64,000 nucleotides of DNA from Fasciolopsis buskii (GCA_008360955.1 LUCM01001947.1:17710-81709); one strand, 5' to 3'; numbered from the stretch's first letter, positions 12,601-25,458 are shown. The notes: a model not told the origin generated them from the letters alone. Numbers and translations are program-made.

Positions 12601-13851
12601 GCTACCCAGTGCGTGCACTCTAGAACGAGCAAAACAGCGAATTCTTGCGATCAGTCAGAAACTGAGCACATGATATTGGGAACAGCAAGGCCGATAATTT
12701 TTTACAGCTTAATAGTATTCAGTATATAATCTGTATTCACTGGTCGGGGTATATCAGTGACTTTTCATTAACAGAAAATCAAAATACGAATGTTATTAAG
12801 AAATTAAAAAAAAATCATTAGATGGGCTAGGAAATGACTTCGGTCCTCATCCTTACTATTTTGGATCGGTAAAAAGCTAATAGGAAGAACTTAAATGTTT
12901 CCGGAATTCTTCGCGGCCCATCTTGATCCGATCGGAACTTCGACAGCCGCTGAGCAGTTGTAAGGACTATCGGGAAAGGCTAGCAGAAAATGAAAATTAC
13001 GACATCATGTCAGATAGCCTATCTTTTCTCGACGCATTAATTTTCACTAAATCAGATCAGACTGACACCAATTTCGGTGACAGTGGTTCCTGCAAACCGT
13101 GGATTTTGAACAGGCGGTCTCATTTGAATTTAAAAAAAACCAAGCAGAAGTATTTTTCTGTGAATTCATTCGCACGCTAATAGATTAACATTTATAAGAA
13201 AACAATTTCTGACGGAATCTGGAAGAAAAACTAGAATTTCAAAGTGTCAGACTGAGTTTCGATTCAGTGCAGAAACAAATATAAGCTATTCGGTTGGGCT
13301 CCACAAGTGCGCTCCTGATGCCACCTAAGTAGACCGAACGGCAAGGTAACTGTGGAAGCGTAGCAAAGAGAACAACTCAAGTTGGCTTAGACATGGAGAG
13401 AAAGGAACTACCTGAAGTTCAGTAGTGGTTCATGTGACAGAAACAGGTGACTCGATTGGCGTCCTGTGTGCATTCTAAGATTTCTTCCGAGTTCCACGGC
13501 ACGTGTCAAAAACACGTAGACTTCGGATACTGCCAACTGCGGAAGCTGTTATCATTCGCTGTGCGCAGAGTTCGTAACGAAAATTAATCTATGCGTAATT
13601 GTAATGGGCTTATTTTGCCATTAGAATTGTTTCTGTCGCTTAGGGCCCTCAGGATGCCGTCCGCTTTGGATTATACTGCTTGCAAGTACTTTAAAGTGAC
13701 ATCAATCAGAGGTCGGCTATTTTGAGCAGTGGCAAATAGCCCTACAAAACTGCTGACGGGCGCCTGCCATGTAATGTGTTCAATTTCCATACACGGTTGA
13801 GAACAGTTCGCACTGGGTTTGTCTCATTTGAGGATTGAAGAATACACAGTG

Positions 13852-13854
<3 letters not shown>

Positions 13855-13886
<32 letters not shown>
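13855..13886. repeat. (AT)16 microsatellite
   Basis: An uninterrupted AT dinucleotide run of 32 bases. Confidence 0.95.
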
Positions 13887-13888
<2 letters not shown>

Positions 13889-15581
13889 GTGGTGAACATT
13901 GCATCTTTTGTTTACTTGGGATTATCTATCTAGCATGTTCGTCTGGGATCAGCTATAAAATACAGCGATAAGTGGAGGGGGATTGAAATCACACGACTGA
14001 TTCGAGGCTTAAGTCAAGATAAACCGCATGAGCTGTGGAACCTCGATCAGGCTGCCCAATAAAATTTCCCATATTATGCACATGAAAATACGGACAAAAC
14101 ATAATGAAAGTTAATTTGAAATTCCCCTTACATACACAAGAATAATCTGGGGTTCAACTCTCGGTAGAATTCAGTTTTGGCTTCATCAACCTCCAGTTCG
14201 GCGCAGTTCGAATTAATTTTTTGAAAGATATTTCTATGCATTTTTGGCATTGGCAAGAGGTTGCCCTGTGAAGACAAAGGTTCACAGGGCCGCTGGCACC
14301 AATGACTTTCAAACTGGTCCAGATGGAGAATCAGATGTGCGACAAGCGATTAACGGGCAGATTTCCATGCGTTACCAGTTCAGGGTGAAGCAAACTCTCA
14401 TAACTAACTGGAGACCGGTTAGGACCGATTCGGCGGATTCCCATGACATAACCAGTGCATTAACTAATCCGCACGACACAGAACAGTGCTAAGTTTATAT
14501 GTTGTGCATTCAGCTGTAGCTAGTTCCTTTTACGTCGACGAGGAGCTCCTCCTTCCGCATCCTAAATAGTTGCCGTTCAAAAGTCTTTTCTCCTCAGTTT
14601 TGATCCTACGGAACTCTAAAAGCAGAACACGGTTTGAGAAGTTAGTAATCCATAGGAGAAAACAGTTTGTCTGGAGCCGGTTTATTTCGGATACTTATGA
14701 TCAATTTCGAGGCCATAGTTCCACAGGATTCGGTAGAAATAGCGAAACTCAGGCAATGTTATTCAGCTCTTAACAACAAATTGAGCGTGTTACTAAGAGC
14801 CTTTTTAGTTAACAACGGGTGTTTATTGGAGGAAAACCATCAGCTGATCTGCTCTTCTTGGTACTCTGGAGACAAAGATCGTGATGGAAAAATCAATACC
14901 AGTCAAGCTTGGAACAGTTCCTCCAGATAAGTTTTTTTATCAAGTTCTTATAGCGATCACAAAATAAAATCATGCTTCCGTTAGGGCTTTATGAGTGAAA
15001 AAAGAAAAAAAGCATTTCCAAAGGAAAATATTCTCGTTTGGATTTGTTTGCTTTCCCCATACTGGTACTGCCGGAGAACAAATGCCTCATTTATCTACGG
15101 TCCGTCAGTCCAGAGACCAGCGGTTCGATATTTGCATGTAGTGAACTTTGCCCCTGTACTGAGTCCAAATTGCGGCTTGTGTTATGAAAAACAGAAGTGA
15201 TGGCCACTATTCTGAAAGTCATCTGGCTTGTGGCTGGACGGTGACAAATTAGTGGGCCACGGTACAAAAATGCCAAACATATGTTCAATCTTTCACGATT
15301 ACGTAGTGCCCAAGTGAATCGATCGACTTATAGCGCAGGTGGCCGTCAATAAATCCCAAGGAGCAGGGAACACGTAGGCATGTCACAGCACGATGGCTGG
15401 TTGCAAGTCTGAACTGCCACTTCTTACATGAGTCGGATAATGCTAGTATTCCCGTGCGTCATAGTAAAAAGAACAAGTTCTCGCAGAATTCTCCTTTTCA
15501 GTCCATTAGGCACAACATGTGCTAAAGCACTAATATGGAAGTACAGTTTGTGTGCATATCTTTCATCAATAAGGTGCGCAC

Positions 15582-15602
15582 GTGTGTGTGTGTGTGTGTG
15601 TG
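15582..15602. repeat. (GT)10 microsatellite
   Basis: An uninterrupted GT dinucleotide run. It generates a spurious His-Thr repeat on the minus strand. Confidence 0.95.
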
Positions 15603-16328
15603 CGGATTGTTTTATAACAGTTTCTTGGAAAAAAGCCTGAGTCACGGACAACTTTTATTTAAATCCTTACTTCTCGAGACGAAATGTTCCACATTTGTTC
15701 TAAGCTTACCATGCGAAAAGAAAGCATGCCCATTGATTGGTCAACATGTTGAAGTGTGCCCAAAAATGTGTTCACAAATGCGTATCCATTTTGATTTAAC
15801 ACCTGTTCCGTGAACCTCTTGTAGCTCGCACTTTGTTCGTTATATCTGCTTCAAATGAGAATTTTTATGTCTTGCACATTCACCAGATTTGTTAAACGCT
15901 AATCTATTTAACAGACAGATAATCAAATATGTCAGGTGGACATGCGAGTGTTCACATTCAATCATTTGTCAGACTACATAGGTCTCACTGCTTTATCTTT
16001 GATTTTTCGGGAGGCTGTGATAATTGTGTTTAATCGACCGAGTTATTTGACTCTCTGACTCGCGGTACAATAGAAACGGAACCGCTCAACACAGTTCACC
16101 CATTACTGTAGTCCTCGTCGAGTTTTTAGTATTTGTGGCAGTAGTTCATGTTGTTGTCTTGGTAATGGTGCCTATCGCATTAGAATTTGTAGTAAGATGC
16201 TAAAGATGACACGGGAACCAAGTCAGGACAACAACAGCTGCCTCGGAGCCGAGCCTACCGAAACACATACTGAGAGAGAGAAAAGTATAGGCTCCCCCAA
16301 ACAGGAAGTAACTGGGGGATTTATCTGC

Positions 16329-16332
16329 GTGT

Positions 16333-16353
<21 letters not shown>
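16329..16353. repeat. (GT)12 microsatellite
   Basis: An uninterrupted GT dinucleotide run. The His-Thr repeat in the minus-strand open frame at 16223-16621 comes from it. Confidence 0.95.
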
Positions 16354-16364
<11 letters not shown>

Positions 16365-19305
16365 AGATGAATACAAACGAAATGGCTAGTACACAGATTT
16401 ATTTTCGGTACATTGTTATGATTCGTGCAACTGTTGTTGCGCCTCGCGGTTGAAAATCCCTCCCCGTTTTCTTCCAATTCACTACTGTGTTTTCGACAAA
16501 CAAAACAAGTCGTTACAAATAAATCCAAATTTATACAAATATACAATACAGCCTTTCCTTCCATTCCCGTAACTTGTTCAAGCACGAAAGACCAGTCGAG
16601 AATAGAGTTACGTTCTAACAATAGGGCACGTGAAAAGCTCTAATCAACAGCGTTTTGTCTGGATCAAGCTATAAGTTGTTGAAATTATAAAATTTGGGTC
16701 AAGCAAAATCTAACAGTTTATCTACTGGGGCGAGATCGCTAAGCCAGCAATGGAACGCTCGGGCAATACACGTATAGATGCACTTACCCATTACTTAAGA
16801 TTTTTGACTTGAGATCACTGTACACTTTTCAACAAATACGTCAGACCATTTCATGTAGCTTCCGGTGACGCCTCGCATTTCTTATAGCTATTTTGTTATT
16901 TTTTCCGGCAGTCAAAACATTTCCTTATATTGTAGTGACTTATCCAAACAATGCCAAGATGTGGCGGTATAAATCGGTCGATCTTGAACTGTTTCCTAGT
17001 TGAAAGATAGGGTTTGTTTTGCGCCACATTCAACTGTTGCAGTTTATCAGGCTTAACTGATCCTTTAAAAACTAGTATAGGACACTGCATCTCTTCGTCA
17101 TCCACCGTGCTTGACTTGAAATGGTCTCATTCCCGGAAGATCGCTTGCCGAGCACCCTTGCCCTGCCTATCAGAATGATTGTGTAACTCTTTGCAGGTTA
17201 ACAATGACCTTGAAAAAGTCCGTAATGGAGAGGCAATCTGATTTTTACCTTATTCTCCAATGTATGCAACCCTTTATGGATGTACATTTATATATTGGCA
17301 TATATATAGTAGGTTAGAGAATGGTGTTCTTCTCACAACTCAAGTTCAACAGGATGGCACTGATATGCTCACTGCGTCGAGCAATTTGATTGAACGAATG
17401 TCTGCTAACCAATATCCTACCCACTAGCAGTAACTACCAACTACCTATGAACCATCCAGAGGCGTGGAAAATAACGAGACAATTCGGCAGACTCATGCTA
17501 CATATGATGAAATTCAATCAAGTTACCCGGCTCGGTGAACAAGTGAATACCATATATATGTAATATGCATGTAAGGACATATTTATTCATGTGTTTAAAT
17601 GAAATTATTTTAAATTACTTTCGAATTGATTGTCTAAGTTTTCAGTTTTCATTAGGAGTGTCACGAGGACAGAAGGAATATGATCGTAAGATGTGTTGAA
17701 ATACATGATTTCCGGCGGGAATTTGTTCAGAACGGGAATAAATATGCAGTTGATCACTCACAATCTTAGCGATCGTTTCAATGCGCTCATTTTCGGATTG
17801 GCACTCAGTCTATGATTCTGATCACCTTTGATAATCAGTACCGTGTAGCATGATACCTTTTAATTACAATAATTTTTTGGTCAATTTTGCAAGTTATTCG
17901 GGTTGGCTAATTCCGAGAAGCAGCTGACAAAACACAGGTAACTGGAGGTTTCAGGTTATATGAAGTTCATTCGGCAACACTGTACCTCGTCCTGTGTTGA
18001 GTATTCTCAAAGATGCATCCCAACGCATCCGCATCAGACAGCAGTTTAGGCTACTGCTAGCAAGTTAACTGTGTCGATCATGTATGCAAATTTCGCTGGC
18101 CAAGACAGCCTATTCCTTAAGTACTATAGGCATCCAGAAATCGTACACTCTGTGACTACCACAAAGTAAACGGGACATCTTGGATTGACAAACATTTTTG
18201 CCACAATACTCTTTGGGTTCAGTAATTTACTGCTCATTTTGCTTGTAATCTCAAGGTTGGCGGTCGCGTGAATTCATCGGGCTAAATCGAAAAAATACGA
18301 TGCCAGCTTGTAACATGAGCGCATATGATGAACAATTAGTAAACCGTTGCGGAACATTTTTACTTTTTACGCAGGGTGTACACAGATGGTGAAATAACAC
18401 TGGTGCTCGTCAGATGCAAGTGTTCGTTACGTTGTTATCCAATCACTACTGCACTTGTGAACTCCAAGGCTGACTTGACCTCACATAACCCCATTTGAAT
18501 CGTGAGGAATGTGACTGTACGGTGAGTCGACGTTAGAAACATAGATTGAATTATTGAACGGTAACTGATTCGAAAACGCCAAAAGAAAGATCGGTAATTA
18601 AGAAAACAAATAATAATTTCCAGTTAGTCAACGAAGAGGTTAATTGAAAATTTGCACAGTTGTGCACAATTGGTTGGAAAGTGCATTCATCAGTCAGCAA
18701 CAGAAAGTAGAATTCGATTGAACTGTCTAGTAATTAGACATGGACCAGCACTTATTAGGACTACGCACAGTATTGTTTGAAACTTTAAAGGACTATAATA
18801 TATTCATTAGAAAGTAGATTTACTCTAACTTCCCACAAAGTCTGGAGTTTTCTTCGAGAATCTCTTGAGGCTTGCTTATTGCCATGCAAACCAAATGTGT
18901 GTACAACTAGAGGAGATCCCAAATTGTGCTTTGATAGAAAATAAAACGGGGAATCAGGATCCCATAGGGCAGCAAAAATCGTGGTATTTCCCCACTCCTC
19001 AATTCGGCGTTCGATTGAGGCAACAGTTAATCGGGTTAATTAATGTGCCCATGAGGGAGGGAGAAAGAGAGTGGGTACTTCGGCCGGAACAAGCAAACAC
19101 CAACAATTCTGTTCGACGCCTGTTAGGGTGCAAATTAAAGCCCCGTGAAAATGGGAGTTATTGGACGCCTTGTGAAGGGATCACAACCGACTGTTACTTT
19201 CATAGGTCTTCACACGTTTCGGTACTGATCACATAATAGAATCATTTTGCTAGCCGGTCAAAAAACGAAAACCCAAACGGAATCTCTTTATTCCACGCTC
19301 GTCAG

Positions 19306-19601
19306 CAGTGATCACCATGTTTACGACGACATGTGTGAACCGGTCGTGGACAGATGGCTTCGAATGGTCAGCTGTTCGAACACCTCATTGTACAAATCCT
19401 TGCCGGCCGACAAACTGTGCCGGAGTCCCAGTGCCACGGATTGGAACCAGATGCAAACTCTACTCAGCTTTCCTAATCTAAAGTCTTTTTGCTTTGATTG
19501 TTTCACTTCTTTGCAAGATCAGAATTCACATTCCACTGCAATTTCCGGCCCGGGTTTGTTAATGATAACTGCAGACAAATGGAGCAAATTTTGTTTGACT
19601 G
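19306..19601 (+). CDS. Candidate exon, possible end of a Frizzled-type cysteine-rich domain
   Basis: This is an open frame of about 98 codons. The acceptor is pyrimidine-rich TCCACGCTCGTCAG and the donor is ACTG followed by GTGAGT (phase 1). It contains CEPVV-x10-C-x13-C, loosely like the last cysteines of a Frizzled CRD (CEPVM...C...LC). A C-x2-C (CFDC) and a further Cys follow, loosely like the start of the netrin-like half of secreted Frizzled-related proteins. The resemblance is by eye only. The aromatic FGF-WPE signature of the family is missing. An upstream frame at 18865-19236 carries more cysteines and may contribute, but its splice site is unclear. Confidence 0.35.
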
Positions 19602-19812
19602 GTGAGTGATTTCCAGTGATATCCAAAGTTAACAACCCTATTTCTCAGTTAGCCTGCTTCACAGGATTTAGTCCCCTGTTTAAGTTTTCTACTGAGGCGT
19701 AGAGAAATGGTCAAATTTCTGGAATAGTACAAATCTTTCTACGAAGTAAAAATTTGTCAGTACTAAATGGAACAAAATTTTGATGAGGTTGAAAATGATA
19801 TTTTTCTTTCAG

Positions 19813-19928
19813 GAAGTATTTGCGGAAGGGAATTTAAAGACAAAAAAGCAATCATTAAACAATTCTGTCAAGAGCGCGCACGCACGAGCACATATGGGCA
19901 AATCTTTAGAATACTTACTCTTTCTTCG
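19813..19928 (+). CDS. Candidate small exon following the CRD-like exon
   Basis: A strong acceptor (ATATTTTTCTTTCAG) at 19812 opens a frame that fits the phase 1 end of the exon at 19306-19601. The peptide reads CGREFKDKKAIIKQFCQERA and continues for about 16 more residues. The only in-frame donor that would fit the next candidate exon is a weak GTGTAT near 19929, so the right boundary is approximate. On the minus strand a perfect donor (GTAAGT) overlaps this region, which weakens the assignment. Confidence 0.25.
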
Positions 19929-20857
19929 TGTATTCCTTCACCCTAACCGACTGTGCTGTCTTCGATAGAAGACTAGTCAGCCAATTATGAATCTATCTCA
20001 TTAAGTCACAGTACTATCAACTGAATCGGGGGGAAACACGTTGATTAGATTTGCAAGTGAAGTGCACTGTTTGGTTCCATCTGTGCTTAGTCCTCTGCAT
20101 TCAGTCAAAGCTCTGACTCCTCTAAGCACAATACAGGGCACGTCTGAGGCCCCTGTTGGATTTTTCAGGTCACATCAAGTATGTGTCAATTAACACACGC
20201 GAAAAGTTGAATTTTTAGCCTTTCACAGAATACCTGTGGTTGAAACAACCCAGTTCGTGCAGCTTTTTGAAAAAGAAAACCGGAACATTTAATTTGTTTG
20301 CGTAAACCAGAACAAAACCCCATACAACGAAAAATCGATGCATCACGTGTTGTTTTTTTTGTTAACATTATGCCATTGACAATGGTTAAGTTGTTTTTCT
20401 TGTATTTCCAAAAACGTTTTGTTATTACCAACAAGTGGACGAGTGAGATTCGACAAAATGGAATTACGATATGCTAAAGTACAGGCTACTCAAAGTTTGT
20501 AATCCCAGTGTGTGTGAAAACAGTAGTTACAATCGTTGTAATTCCACTGTGTAAAGAATGATGGATGCTCCCGGGAACGTATGAAAGAAAACCGTCACAA
20601 GTGACAACGTTTGCCTATGACGGTGTGCGATTCTAGGTATGACTGTATCGCCGCACCGAGAGTGGATTGAGGCAATCACTGTGCCAACTGATGGACATTT
20701 TTAGACTGCTAAAATCTTCACCATTGGTGTCCTTTCAGACGTGATGAAAAATTATACTACACACGTACACGGGATAATTTGTGCTTCACAGATGTCCATT
20801 GTTTAACAACGCGAAAAACTCATTTGTATTATTTATCTTTTTTTCACTTCCTTTCAG

Positions 20858-21118
20858 TAATGTTGTCTCAGTCTGTGGGAATGTGTATTTATCAAAATCT
20901 TTGATTGCATCCGTGAAGCATAATTTTTATTTCCACCTACGCTGCTGTGATGTTGGCAAGTTGATTATATCATGTGACATAACACAAGGAACATGGTTTT
21001 TTCTTCGATTCAATCCGGACTTTGCTCGAATATCCTATTGCAAATTAGACAGACATTATCAGTTTCCTAAAGGTGATTGCGGCCAACTGGTGGTTGGTAC
21101 CTACGGAAGTGATGCGTA
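20858..21118 (+). CDS. Candidate exon, cysteine-containing extracellular segment
   Basis: The acceptor has an excellent tract (TTTTTTTCACTTCCTTTCAG). The frame is open for 87 codons (phase 2 start). A donor A followed by GTGAGT lies exactly where the frame would otherwise meet TAG, so the stop is formed only if the site is not spliced. The peptide includes C-C doublets and ends KGDCGQLVVGTYGSD, slightly like the YLVMG end of netrin-like domains. Identity is unproven. It may join the 19306 and 19813 exons in one plus-strand gene. Confidence 0.4.
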
Positions 21119-22227
21119 GTGAGTGGATACGGGCACGCAAAATTTGCATTCAAACACCACAAAGCTAACCGTTTGTTCATGATTCATCCGAAACGTGATT
21201 TTTTCCCACTGGTGATAGAATCAACGAAAAACTGGAATTCTCCCGTTTCTTCACGGTTCAAACATCATTCATTTATTATTTAATAAGCAGTAGTTTCCAA
21301 GGTCTTTGTTTATTGCCTACGTGTAGTTCGATTGAAAGTGGCACGCAACTTACTTCGAGTGCAAGATTTACCGACTTGTATGGAAACGCTTGGGTCAGAG
21401 CCATTAGTCCCATGTCCACCTTGGCTGAACTTTAAACGGGTGTGTTATTTCTGCCCCGTGACAGTCCCGTACGCGCATAACATCCCGTTCGAATTGTTCA
21501 CCTCTCGTTCTGGCCGCCTGTTTAAATTTATGTGAAATACTAGTGGTGACTAAGGGGATACGTTAGCCGAATATGACACAGAACATTTTTCCTGGCAAAT
21601 TTTCACTGTTCTTCTCTAGTTCCCTGGGCCAGCGATCATTGGGGCCATCAATCACGAATCTGTTTGCGTATGGAAACAAATTCACCAGAACTTTGACCTG
21701 GTTAAGTATCACAGAGTCCAGTCTACCTCGTGGTGATGCTTAGATAAGGTACACTGCTCAGAATCATTTCCACTGAAAAAGCGAACTAATCTTTCTCAAG
21801 TCGCACGGCCCAAAGCAAGTGGATCTCTCTGATTGTGTAAAAGATCGCTCTACACGAAAGACAAGGTATGGGTGAATAATCAAATTATTGATCGTTTGTT
21901 TATGACAACAGCAAATGCGCTTCGTACTAACGGTACTAGGAAAACTGATGTCATAATTAAGTGGCACAATCGAATCGTCTCCCTACCTTATTTCAAAATT
22001 ATGCCAAGCGTTATTCAAAATTTTGCCAGACTCATTCGGTCTGAATAAATATATCGTGGATATGAATCGTTTTGAAATAACACCAAAATAATGTGGGAGA
22101 ATATGACTTAAAGTTACCATGGTGCACAACTCTGTTAAGTTTGTAGAGTTAGCTCATTCTGACCAAATATCTCAAATCCGAAAGGTGAACAACTTGAGCA
22201 GTATGTGTTAGTAGTAGGAGATTGAAT
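21119..22227. other. No gene seen
   Basis: A plus-strand frame at 21332-21535 follows a possible acceptor (GCCTACGTGTAG) and could be another exon, but its phase does not clearly fit the exon ending at 21118. The frames at 21764-22048 on either strand have no support. Confidence 0.3.
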
Positions 22228-22345
22228 TTATTCATGAAGTAGTTCACCACGTGATACCGTAGCTCAACTCACTATTAAGGAACCCAAAAAGCACTGAACA
22301 GCTGTTTCGTCCTTGTTAGGAATCATCAACATCATGTGGTGAAAT
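22228..22345 (-). repeat. Hammerhead SINE, family 2, 5'-truncated copy
   Basis: On the minus strand it carries TGATGATTCCTAACAAGGAC, then GAAACAGCTGTTCAGTGC, matching the ribozyme core of the full copy at 22366-22555. About 70 bases of shared tail follow (GAGTTGAGC, TATCACGT, TTCATGAA). The tRNA-like head is missing, and the first core base is T instead of C (TTGATGA), which should abolish cleavage. It stands head-to-head with the full copy about 20 bases away. Its stem II (TCCT/AGGA) is better paired than in the full copy. Confidence 0.75.
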
Positions 22346-22365
22346 TCAAGGAATCAGTGAAAGCC

Positions 22366-22555
22366 TGCCTGGTAGCGTAATGGCTAAGGCGTTCGACTCA
22401 GAATCGTTCGTTCCGTGTTCGCGTCCCAGTTCGGACGCTGTGGAAATGCATTGCTGATGATTCTTAACAAGGATGAAACAGCTGTACAGTGCTTCCATGG
22501 TTTCTTAATGGAGAGTTGAGCCATGATATCACGTTTTGAAGTGTTTCATGAACCT
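22366..22555 (+). repeat. Hammerhead SINE, family 2, full-length copy
   Basis: It starts with a tRNA-like head (A-box-like TAATGGCTAAGGCG and B-box-like GTGTTCGCGTCCC, about 30 bases apart), followed by a hammerhead ribozyme at 22441-22497 and a 55-60-base tail ending near TTCATGAA. Related copies are at 22228-22345, 37445-37575, 37665-37850 and 52530-52673. This layout, Pol III head plus ribozyme, is the one known for schistosome Sm-alpha elements. It has no coding capacity and would depend on another element's reverse transcriptase. Confidence 0.8.
22441..22497 (+). ncRNA. Type I hammerhead ribozyme within SINE
   Basis: The core is CTGATGA (22454-22460), stem II 22461-22474, GAAA (22475-22478), then a minimal stem III of two pairs (A22478-U22485, C22479-G22484) closed by the AGCU loop. 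A22486 is the nucleotide 5' of the predicted cleavage site. Stem I pairs 22441-22453 with 22487-22497: GCATTG pairs fully with CAGTGC (one G-U) and TGGAA pairs with TTCCA, leaving a two-base bulge. The same minimal stem III (AC, four-base loop, GU) is typical of schistosome Sm-alpha ribozymes. Stem II has a U-U at its base and a G-U inside, so activity may be weak. Confidence 0.8.
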
Positions 22556-25440
22556 GACTAGTATTTGATTTGCTTTGTCTATATCCAAAATGCTACTGCC
22601 GTTTTTCTGGATCGTCTCCATCACGCTTTCTAATTGAGACGCAAACCCAAAGCGGACGATTTCGAGTTAAAAACCTTTGCCGTTAAGTCGACTGTTTTGG
22701 TTCCCATTGGCACGTTGAACTTGAACACTACATAACGTTGCACCAATGATGGATAGTGAAACAGATGAACAGTTTTTCTGTGATCACATGCTGATACTGT
22801 ATTATGACTCCTTTGATGGACTCAATGGGTATTTTTATCCAGGACTTGATTTGAATCAATAAAAACAACTTAAAACGGAATTGCTTAGAGCGAAAACCCT
22901 ACTAGAGAAGCGTATTCAAATGCTTTATCCCCCGATTTCTTTATCTAACTGGGCGAAAGTAGGAAACCTGGTGACTTTTGAATTCACATATCTAGAAGTT
23001 GTGTGATCAACAATCTATTAACCCGGAAAGAAAAAATGAAAGTCTGTTGAAGTACGTCCGCGTTTATCCGAAAGATACGAGAACAAGTCTTCCGTGTGAA
23101 AATGAAGTGAACATTTGTCACAACTGTTGAGTGCGTGTGTGATCTCCGGTAAATTATCATTCTTTTGCCTACTCATATGTGTGATGAAGTACATATTATA
23201 TCTCGTGATCCCGGGGATTTATCATAGTATCACAGATAATTGTTGATCTACTCACCGACATTTCAAACAAATACTCGCGGGCAATGGGCAAACCATTACT
23301 AGTTAATGAGCTGTTTTTTTAGATACCGTTGAATAAAAGCTTAACCTTTATCTTGTTTCGTCAAGTTAGAAAACTTCACATTGTGATTTATGATTCTCAG
23401 CTCTCGGATTGTTTAAAAAAATCAGAAATCAGTTGCTACTGAAACCTCTTGGATGAGTTACAGATTTCGAAAGACCAGTAACATGGGCTTGGACCATGTG
23501 TTTTGGACTACTTGGCTACATCCATGCACCACAGTGAGAATGATTGATTATATAATCAGTAAAGTAAATATTGAAATTGAAGCATAACTCAAGTGCATAA
23601 TCAACCATAAAATGCAAGTGACAACGTACAGAAAGAGAGGAAAATGTGCAATCACTAATGTGAGATCAACTTTACTGCACGAGACAGCCGCCACCAAACT
23701 GGCTTTTGTAGTCGTACACGTGCTGACCGAATATGTCCGGCACTGAGTACTATAAAACATATGACACTATCATGTCGAAGAATGCAATTTGAAACGCTCG
23801 ACTGCACACAATGGCACATATGATTTCATGTATTATCGGGTGTCTGAGTTCCCTCTGTCTTATCAGGCTGGTCAGCTTTTGTTTGAAATGAACGGAATCG
23901 GTTGAATGAGTCACTGAACCACGAGCTGGTATTGTCTCTGGTTTGTCCCAGTCGCGGAAAGGTCACTCCAAACCTATCAAACCAACTCAGATTTTACGTA
24001 TGCATCCATATGAGGTTGATGTTTCAGTTCATATATATGGAACATGAAATAGAAATAGGGGGAAAATGTATGCACATCTACTGAGGTTCACTGTCATGAA
24101 ATGCGTGGGGGGATAAGAAGGGAGTAACGAGGGCGAACAAAGATGCATGAATACTAACGGAGCAGATTACCAACATGAACGTAAACGTACCTTAAGACTA
24201 ATCATAACCAGTTCACGAGTTATACGCCGACCAACAAGTTACGGAATAAGACGTGAGGATTCGGCAAGGGGAGTCTAAATGTAGAACCAATTTGAGAATG
24301 AGGAAGTGTCCTGAAGAATGCCACGTGAAGAAACTGGTTACTGTTAAGACACAAACCATTTGAAAATCGATCACGAGCATTACGTTATTAGTGGACGACA
24401 AAATATGCAGATATATTTCCACTAACTCCACTGTAACGCGCTAAAGGTTTCAAGGATTCAACGGTAAAAAAAGGCTCTTTCTAAACCGAACAAGAATACC
24501 CGAGAGGCGGAAAAGCCGAAAAGTGGGAATTATTGAAGGTATAAAATGTGGAAGAGGTTTATAATGTGGCCTTTGGTTTCTAATCCTGGAGGAAAGAAAG
24601 TGTGTGTACCTTATGGATGGAAAATCACGTTTGGTCGAGGAAGGTTTCGGGGTTAAAACTACCCGAAAGTGTTCTAATCGATTAGAAATACGGGCATCTT
24701 TCTTTATACGGTCTAACTTGAAGTCAACCAAGAAAAGTGAACTGTACCAAATTACAAGCAGAACAACTACCTTATACTCAGCCGGAAAATACAAAACCAG
24801 CAAGTAGGTACAAAATAAATTTGGTAAATTTTTGACAGAATAGTACGATAACAAAGAGATTCATTCACTGATGGATTTAAACAGCTAAACTGGCCCAAAA
24901 TATTTTAGTTCCGCGGTTACATTAAGAACTTGCTGTCATAAGCACGAATGTGTCATTACACAAATTGAAAATATTACCTTTCCTTTTAGGTGAGACATAA
25001 TTCAACCTGTATCTTACAGGTAGGACCCTGAAAAGCTAAAGAAAAAATATGCTAGGAAATGGAAACAAACAGAAGCAAATCTACGGTTACAGCGAACCCA
25101 TTTGTTACCAGTATAGGTATGGCATACCAGAAATTGAGACTAACTTTAGGGACCACCAGTTCCCTCCAACATGTTTTAGCAGGATGGTTGGGCAAATTCA
25201 AGTCATCCAGTAACAAAATCGTCAAGCATCTCATGAAAGGCTTTTACGAATTAAATAAAAACCCAAGAAACGTGTCAAAAGAAGCAAGTTAATGTAGATA
25301 TAAGTTCCTCCTTAATAATTGCCGTTCCAAGAAGAAAATTGGGTTGTTGATGAATACGCGCTATAAATTTGGTTACCAGCGGATGGGCTGGCATGACTCC
25401 TACCCTACCAAGGGTGCGATTCTCGTCTCTCATTGCAGGA
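22556..25440. other. No gene seen
   Basis: The minus-strand frame at 24450-24854 (134 codons, Arg/Pro/Phe-rich) has an overlapping plus-strand frame at 24604-24807. Neither has splice support, conserved motifs or a plausible start, and a frame of this length is expected by chance in 64 kb. I see no repeats. Confidence 0.4.
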
Positions 25441-25458
25441 GTCTAACAACCGCATAAA

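Larger units (their letters stand above)
12660..18840. other. No gene seen; microsatellites only
   Basis: This stretch lies upstream of the membrane-protein gene. It contains an AT array (13855-13886) and two GT arrays (15582-15602, 16329-16353). The open frames at 14244-14492, 15535-15813 and 16223-16621 are short, and some translate the GT arrays. The promoter of the minus-strand gene should lie just above 12600, but I cannot identify a core element. Confidence 0.5.

Noticed and set aside
16223..16621. 132-codon minus-strand frame with a His-Thr repeat
   Set aside because: The repeat is the translation of a GT microsatellite.
19913..19971. Minus-strand exon with perfect GTAAGT donor
   Set aside because: GTAAGT is expected about 30 times by chance in this window on both strands. 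The exon is 53 bases with a poor acceptor.
24450..24854. 134-codon minus-strand frame with an open frame on the other strand
   Set aside because: No motif or splice support, and the composition looks random.
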